Source: Planctomycetota bacterium
GTDB lineage: Bacteria; Planctomycetota; Uabimicrobiia; Uabimicrobiales; Uabimicrobiaceae
NCBI GenBank assembly: GCA_029260735.1
Contig: JAJDCR010000093.1
Span: forward strand, 62,001 to 126,000
DNA: 64,000 bases
Direction of reading: 5' to 3'
Positions 60,018-64,000 of this stretch are shown here, piece by piece (the first letter of the stretch is position 1; each line of letters opens with the position of its first letter). The position numbers and the translations under genes were made by a program. The notes under the pieces are model-generated. The model was not told the origin of the DNA. It saw only the letters and a program-made list of their open reading frames with translations, and searched no databases.

Positions 60018-61550
60018 CTACTTTTTGCCTCCAGGTGGGGCTAGCTTAAGCTCATAAAGAACTTTCCCATCGACATCACAAATTTTAGTGCTCAGATTTC
60101 CCTTTTGATCAACGGCGGTTAAACCAAAGTTCATGTACTGCCGAGCTTCTTGGTAGGTGAGTTTTTCTTTTTCGTTTTCCGTGAAGATCCTTTTGGGATC
60201 AGGGCCGTAAAAGAAAAGACGTTTGGTTCCAAAAGTCTTATCAAAATTATGACTAGGGTAGAGACCTGCTTGGAGAGGACCCGTTATAACTTCATAAATC
60301 TTAAACTCAGGACTATCGGCAAAGGGAGTGTACTCAAAAGCAGAGGCAAAATGAACATCAGTGGTGATCCAAAGAGTTTGTGATATTTTTTCATCTTTTA
60401 GAAAACGAAATATACCGCGCAACTCTCCTTCAAAACCTGTTTCTTGGTCAAAGTTGGCCCAGCCGTCGCGTCCGTTACTGGGAGGATAGCCAGTAGGAAT
60501 GGATATAGGGACACTTGAAACGATGATTTTCCAAGTAGCTTTTGATTTTTTGAGGCTTTTTTTAAACCACTCTAGCTGATTTTTACTTAGCATACTTTTG
60601 GGGTTTTCGGGGTCATCTTTTAGAGAGTTTGGGTCTCGGTATTGACGGGTATCCAAGAAAAAGATTTCTACGTGCTTGTTCCATCGAATACTTCGGTATA
60701 GGCGTGCTGGATCATGTTCATCTTCAAAAACAGGGTTATAGTCTAAAAAAGCAGTTAATCCTATGGGCATTAAGTTCACATCCTCGGTATAAGGCTCACT
60801 GGATCTGGTATCATGATGAGGTCCAAAGTCATTGACTACTTCATGATCGTCCCAAATAGCAAAGTAGGGAACTCGTGAGAGGAGGCTTTTAAATTCTGGA
60901 TCAGCCCGAGTGTATTTCCATCTTTTCCAAATTCCACTTAGGTTTACCCCAGGAGTGTCGTAGCCAAAAACTTGTTTGTTGCCAAACATTCCTTGCTCCA
61001 GACAAGGATTATCGGCGTAGATCATGTCTCCTAGACCAACGAAAAAATCTAGAGAAAGCTTGTTAATAGCTTTTAAAATAGGAAAACCTTCTTTGGCGTC
61101 GCGGCAGACATTTTGGCCTGCTAAATCGCCTCCCCAAGCAAATGCTACTGGCTGAGCTGTTTGGTCAGAAGCAGGTGTGTGGAAAGTTCCTTGAAGAGCG
61201 TTACTATAGTTTGGCTTGGCATCTGGCTTCATCTCACTGAAAGCAATATAGCAGGTGTAAGAAGTCGCGGGCTCTAGTTTGTCGAAGAAAACTTTGCCTG
61301 TAAAATCGTGCTCCATGTAAAGAGGAGTGGCCTTTTCCCATATTTTTTTTGATTTTGTTTGAGGGACTAATTTTACGTGCATAAGAGCTTCTCGGTTGGC
61401 TCTAGACCAAACACAAGCTCTTTTTGAGCTAACATCGCCAATCGCTAATCCATGAGTGCTCGTGATAGCAGGAGGAGACTGGGCCCAAAGAAGAGGTAAA
61501 CAAAGCATGAGGAACATTCCAAAAAAATTTCTCTCAGAAGAGATACCCAT
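60018..61550 (-). CDS. PhoD-like alkaline phosphatase/phosphodiesterase
   Basis: The 510-residue exported protein has a signal peptide (to about 'LLWAQ'), a fibronectin-like PhoD N-terminal domain (about 30-135) with 'GDVSSKRACVWSRAN', and the metallophosphatase domain with 'GLGDMIYADN', 'AIWDDHEVVNDFG', 'FLDTRQYRDPN', 'VSSVPISIP' and 'WITTDVHFA', the usual metal-binding order. It should release phosphate from esters or teichoic-like polymers in the periplasm. AGGAG lies 7 bases before the ATG. The following TPR membrane protein starts without any gap. Confidence 0.93.
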   Translation of the reverse strand: MGISSERNFFGMFLMLCLPLLWAQSPPAITSTHGLAIGDVSSKRACVWSRANREALMHVKLVPQTKSKKIWEKATPLYMEHDFTGKVFFDKLEPATSYTCYIAFSEMKPDAKPNYSNALQGTFHTPASDQTAQPVAFAWGGDLAGQNVCRDAKEGFPILKAINKLSLDFFVGLGDMIYADNPCLEQGMFGNKQVFGYDTPGVNLSGIWKRWKYTRADPEFKSLLSRVPYFAIWDDHEVVNDFGPHHDTRSSEPYTEDVNLMPIGLTAFLDYNPVFEDEHDPARLYRSIRWNKHVEIFFLDTRQYRDPNSLKDDPENPKSMLSKNQLEWFKKSLKKSKATWKIIVSSVPISIPTGYPPSNGRDGWANFDQETGFEGELRGIFRFLKDEKISQTLWITTDVHFASAFEYTPFADSPEFKIYEVITGPLQAGLYPSHNFDKTFGTKRLFFYGPDPKRIFTENEKEKLTYQEARQYMNFGLTAVDQKGNLSTKICDVDGKVLYELKLAPPGGKK

Positions 61551-61630
61551 AATAAACTCCTAAATGAAAAAATTGAAAGTGGGCTATGAAAAACTATTTA
61601 GCTCACCAATAGATAGTTAGATCTGTGTAT

Positions 61631-63235
61631 TTATTTATTATGCCACCAAAGGAATAACAAAGCAAAAAAGAAGAGCCAAGTCAACCATGAAGATAAACTG
61701 ATGGATGTCTGAAAATAAACTTTTTTCTGCTCATAAGACCATTCTCGTAAGTTCATTTCTCCTTTGTTGTCTGATTCTTTATAATTTAGTACGTTTCTCC
61801 ATTGATTTGGCCAAGGCTGAGGAGTAGTATTTGTTGTCTGCCCAGAGATGCCTAAAAAAGAACCACGATTAGGAGCCAATTGATTAAAGTAATTGTTCCA
61901 AAAAATAGGAAATGAAGGGATATTTTCCCAATAGCTTCCTACTGGTAAGCCTATGTATAGGTAAGAAGAATGCTTAACGATAACAGCTCCGGCAGGGCTA
62001 GATAAGAGAACTTGAGTATTTTTGGGCAGAGGTTTTTTCCATACATAAGCTTGGCCAAGAGAAATGAGTTGAGGATGGACGGATTTAAGGAAAGGGTGAG
62101 TTGTTCCGACTAAAGGGGAAAGGTTTTTCGAAACCAAAGGAAATTTACCTTGGGGATAAATACCTTGAAAAAAAATAAGAGAACTCTTTTGGTTTGATGA
62201 GTATTCTTGTCCCATAACCATAACATCGGCTTCTTTTTGGGAGAGAGTTTCCTTGAGACCAGGAATACTATTTAGCAAAGGGATAAAAAGAGGACGAGTG
62301 ACTTTGTCTAGCCAAATTTGAGTTTGTGGTTTTTTTGGGGCATAGGCGTAGTTATCCCAGATAAGATTGTCTTTATGTTCTAAAGTAACAAACAGTTCTT
62401 GAGCTTCAAAGTTAGATAGTTCTTGTTTCCAAAATATACTTTCTTGGCCTGGTATGTCTAACTCTTCTTGGAAGAGTTTTTTGTTAGTACTTTTAATAAT
62501 AAATGAGGTTCTCTGCTTGTGTTCGGAAAAGTTTTTGACCCCTAAAATTACCTTGTATTTATTATTCTCAGGTCTAGCAGAAAAGTCAATAATTCCCAAG
62601 TTGTTAGTTGCTTCTATTCCCAGAGATATTTTTTTTATGCCTGGAATATTCTTGCTGCTCTCTCCTGCTCCATCAGTTAAAAAATAAATTTCTCCTGGCC
62701 ATTTTTGAGCCCAAAACCTAAAAAAATCTGGGGTCTGTTCTGCTACCTCGGTAGCTTTAAAACGTGACAGGTTTTTTTTTAAGGCAGCAGGAACACCTTC
62801 TGAGAAATTTCCTTGAGGAAAGCTCAAAAGGGCAACTTTTTCATCGGCAGGAAAAGAGTCTAGCGATTTGCTGAGTTCTTTTTTGGCTTTCTCAAAAACT
62901 GTTTCTTGTGAAGATATCTTGGTTCTCATACTGAGAGAACAATCTAGGACGAAAAGAATTCTCGCATTTTTTTGAGGTAATGTAATAACCGGGCTAGATA
63001 GAGCAAGGATTCCTAAAGAGTAGGCCAAGATAGTGAGTATTATATTCTGCGAAAGATCAGAGAATTTTTTTAGATGAAGCTTTTTTACTTCTTCTAGCTC
63101 TAACCAAAGCTCTAAACTACTCACCGATATTTCTGGTTTCATTTTTCTAGAGGAAAAAGAGTGAGACCAAAAGAGAAAGAGAGCTAAACCTAAAAGAGCC
63201 CATAATGCCCAAGCGGAGGAAAAAAAAAATGTCAT
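61631..63235 (-). CDS. BatA-like VWA-domain membrane protein
   Basis: The 534-residue protein has two N-terminal membrane segments (about 8-24 and 63-82), a VWA domain with the MIDAS motif Asp98-x-Ser100-x-Ser102 ('FVLDCSLSM') and 'YFLTDGAG', a beta-rich region (about 215-310), and a final membrane helix near 510-530. This is the Aerotolerance/BatA-type layout (N-terminal 'ALW.L.L.....F.W', CARDB-like middle), usually found with MoxR and DUF58. The ATG overlaps the stop of the upstream MBL gene (ATGA). It is not adjacent to the MoxR cassette at 51-55 kb but may be related to it. Confidence 0.88.
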   Translation of the reverse strand: MTFFFSSAWALWALLGLALFLFWSHSFSSRKMKPEISVSSLELWLELEEVKKLHLKKFSDLSQNIILTILAYSLGILALSSPVITLPQKNARILFVLDCSLSMRTKISSQETVFEKAKKELSKSLDSFPADEKVALLSFPQGNFSEGVPAALKKNLSRFKATEVAEQTPDFFRFWAQKWPGEIYFLTDGAGESSKNIPGIKKISLGIEATNNLGIIDFSARPENNKYKVILGVKNFSEHKQRTSFIIKSTNKKLFQEELDIPGQESIFWKQELSNFEAQELFVTLEHKDNLIWDNYAYAPKKPQTQIWLDKVTRPLFIPLLNSIPGLKETLSQKEADVMVMGQEYSSNQKSSLIFFQGIYPQGKFPLVSKNLSPLVGTTHPFLKSVHPQLISLGQAYVWKKPLPKNTQVLLSSPAGAVIVKHSSYLYIGLPVGSYWENIPSFPIFWNNYFNQLAPNRGSFLGISGQTTNTTPQPWPNQWRNVLNYKESDNKGEMNLREWSYEQKKVYFQTSISLSSWLTWLFFFALLFLWWHNK

Positions 63236-64000
63236 GGAATAAAATTTAACCGCCAAAGCGCTGGAATTCCCAGGTTAAGAAAGTAGGGAATTTTGTAGCT
63301 AGGATAACGTTTCTTGACTAACTCTATTAACTTTTCCTTCATTTCTCGGCTAATTTTTTTTCCTGTATGGTGCTTTTTGACAAGGTCATTAATAAATACT
63401 ATATAGGCTCTTTGCTCTTCTAAAATATTAGCCGAAGCAATTTCACCACGCCCAGGATAAATCTTGTGAGGAGATAGGCTGGTAACATAGTCTAGGCTCT
63501 CTAACCACTCTTGAACTTTTCCTAACTCTAGCCAAGAGTGAAATTTGTTGGCGACCATATCTCCGACAAAAACATGGCCATCCAGTTCAACGACAATGTG
63601 AGCTTCACTGACACTTGGCCCTAAAACATGAAAGTTGATTTTAATGCCAGCAAGGGAAATGGTGGCATTTTCTTGGCAAACCGCCTTGGGCAAAACTAAT
63701 GTTTCTGGATAGTCAGGTTTAAACCTTTCGTAGAACCATTCTCTTCTGAGTTTATCCACAGCAGGGATTAATTCACGTACTTGTTCTGAAGTGACTACTT
63801 CAACTCCTCGGGCACTTAAATATTCTGTTCCATTAAATTTATCAGGGTTGGCATGGAGCACAATGGCAGCAACAACTTGTTTACCGGATTTTTTTTCCGC
63901 TATCTGGACAAGTTCCTTCGTCGCAGAGGGAATAAACTGAGTATCAACGAGAACTACTCCCTCGGGCCCCTCCAGCCAAAAACTATTGGTAAAGAAACCA
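63232..64000 (-). CDS. MBL-fold hydrolase-like protein, 5' end beyond the window
   Basis: The frame is open to the right edge, so at least 255 C-terminal residues are seen. The fold is MBL-like: 'GVVLVDTQFIPSATKELV', 'FHVLGPSVSEAHIVVEL', 'GHVFVGDMVANKFHSWLE' and 'KIYPGRGE'. The metal motif, normally HxHxDH, reads 'LHANPDKFNG', so two of the usual ligands are lost; the later His ('SEAHIV') and Asp ('GDMVAN') are kept. It may bind one metal or be non-catalytic. It is coupled to the BatA-like gene through a 4-base overlap. Confidence 0.82.
   Translation of the reverse strand, partial: GFFTNSFWLEGPEGVVLVDTQFIPSATKELVQIAEKKSGKQVVAAIVLHANPDKFNGTEYLSARGVEVVTSEQVRELIPAVDKLRREWFYERFKPDYPETLVLPKAVCQENATISLAGIKINFHVLGPSVSEAHIVVELDGHVFVGDMVANKFHSWLELGKVQEWLESLDYVTSLSPHKIYPGRGEIASANILEEQRAYIVFINDLVKKHHTGKKISREMKEKLIELVKKRYPSYKIPYFLNLGIPALWRLNFIP

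Overview
The window is AT-rich (roughly 40% GC by eye) chromosomal DNA from a Gram-negative bacterium. An LptD-type outer-membrane protein, Ser/Thr kinase-like proteins fused to WD40 and TPR repeats, PEP-CTERM and LamG surface proteins, a PQQ-type propeller whose mature end begins with a 'DWPCFRG' motif, an 'AGK'-type zinc ribbon and a DUF58/transglutaminase/MoxR cluster all point to Planctomycetota or a close PVC relative. This placement is inferred from gene content only. I see no rRNA, tRNA, CRISPR array, prophage or complete insertion sequence.

Layout. 1-14.2 kb: a cut Ig-like protein end, a DUF4184 membrane protein, a hydrolase, a beta-propeller, a cyclic-nucleotide-domain protein behind a peroxiredoxin-like lipoprotein that almost certainly carries selenocysteine (in-frame TGA plus a SECIS-like hairpin), a TetR/AarF-kinase pair, a PEP-CTERM protein, a di-haem peroxidase with a small lipoprotein, and a 1521-residue exported protein built of about 15 PEGA-like repeats. 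14.2-24 kb: a repeat-filled gap, then gap, a type II thioesterase, a small membrane protein, ansA, lptD, a pseudokinase and gdhA. 24-33.4 kb: a lipid kinase and a signalling operon made of a scaffold-like protein, a transmembrane Ser/Thr kinase, a lipoprotein and a sigma-54 activator; scaffold and kinase are in different frames with an A12 run just before the scaffold stop. Then a DMT transporter, a MITE-like element and a phosphoesterase.

33.5-38.4 kb: an exported protein with an AAA+ ATPase that has a duplicated N-terminal module, an RNase Z-like hydrolase and a 164-bp foldback. 38.4-55.5 kb: a tightly packed, apparently co-transcribed block holding an aminotransferase, a 1365-residue degenerate-kinase/TPR/16xWD40 protein, a 2490-residue zinc-ribbon/AAA/helical giant, and a DUF58-transglutaminase-MoxR cassette. 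55.6-64 kb (minus strand): two Hsp20 chaperones behind a consensus sigma-54 promoter, a LamG surface protein, a GT-C-like TPR membrane protein coupled to a PhoD-like phosphatase, and a BatA-like VWA protein coupled to a cut MBL-fold protein.

How the parts may fit. Kinase-type signalling recurs: one apparently active transmembrane kinase, two degenerate kinases, repeated Thr-containing motifs that look like phosphorylation or FHA-docking sites, a cyclic-nucleotide-binding protein, and a sigma-54 activator with a sigma-54 promoter elsewhere in the window. The best candidates for something new are the 39.6-55.5 kb block, the scaffold/kinase pair around the A12 run, and the selenoprotein. Intergenic regions carry several different dispersed or foldback repeats.
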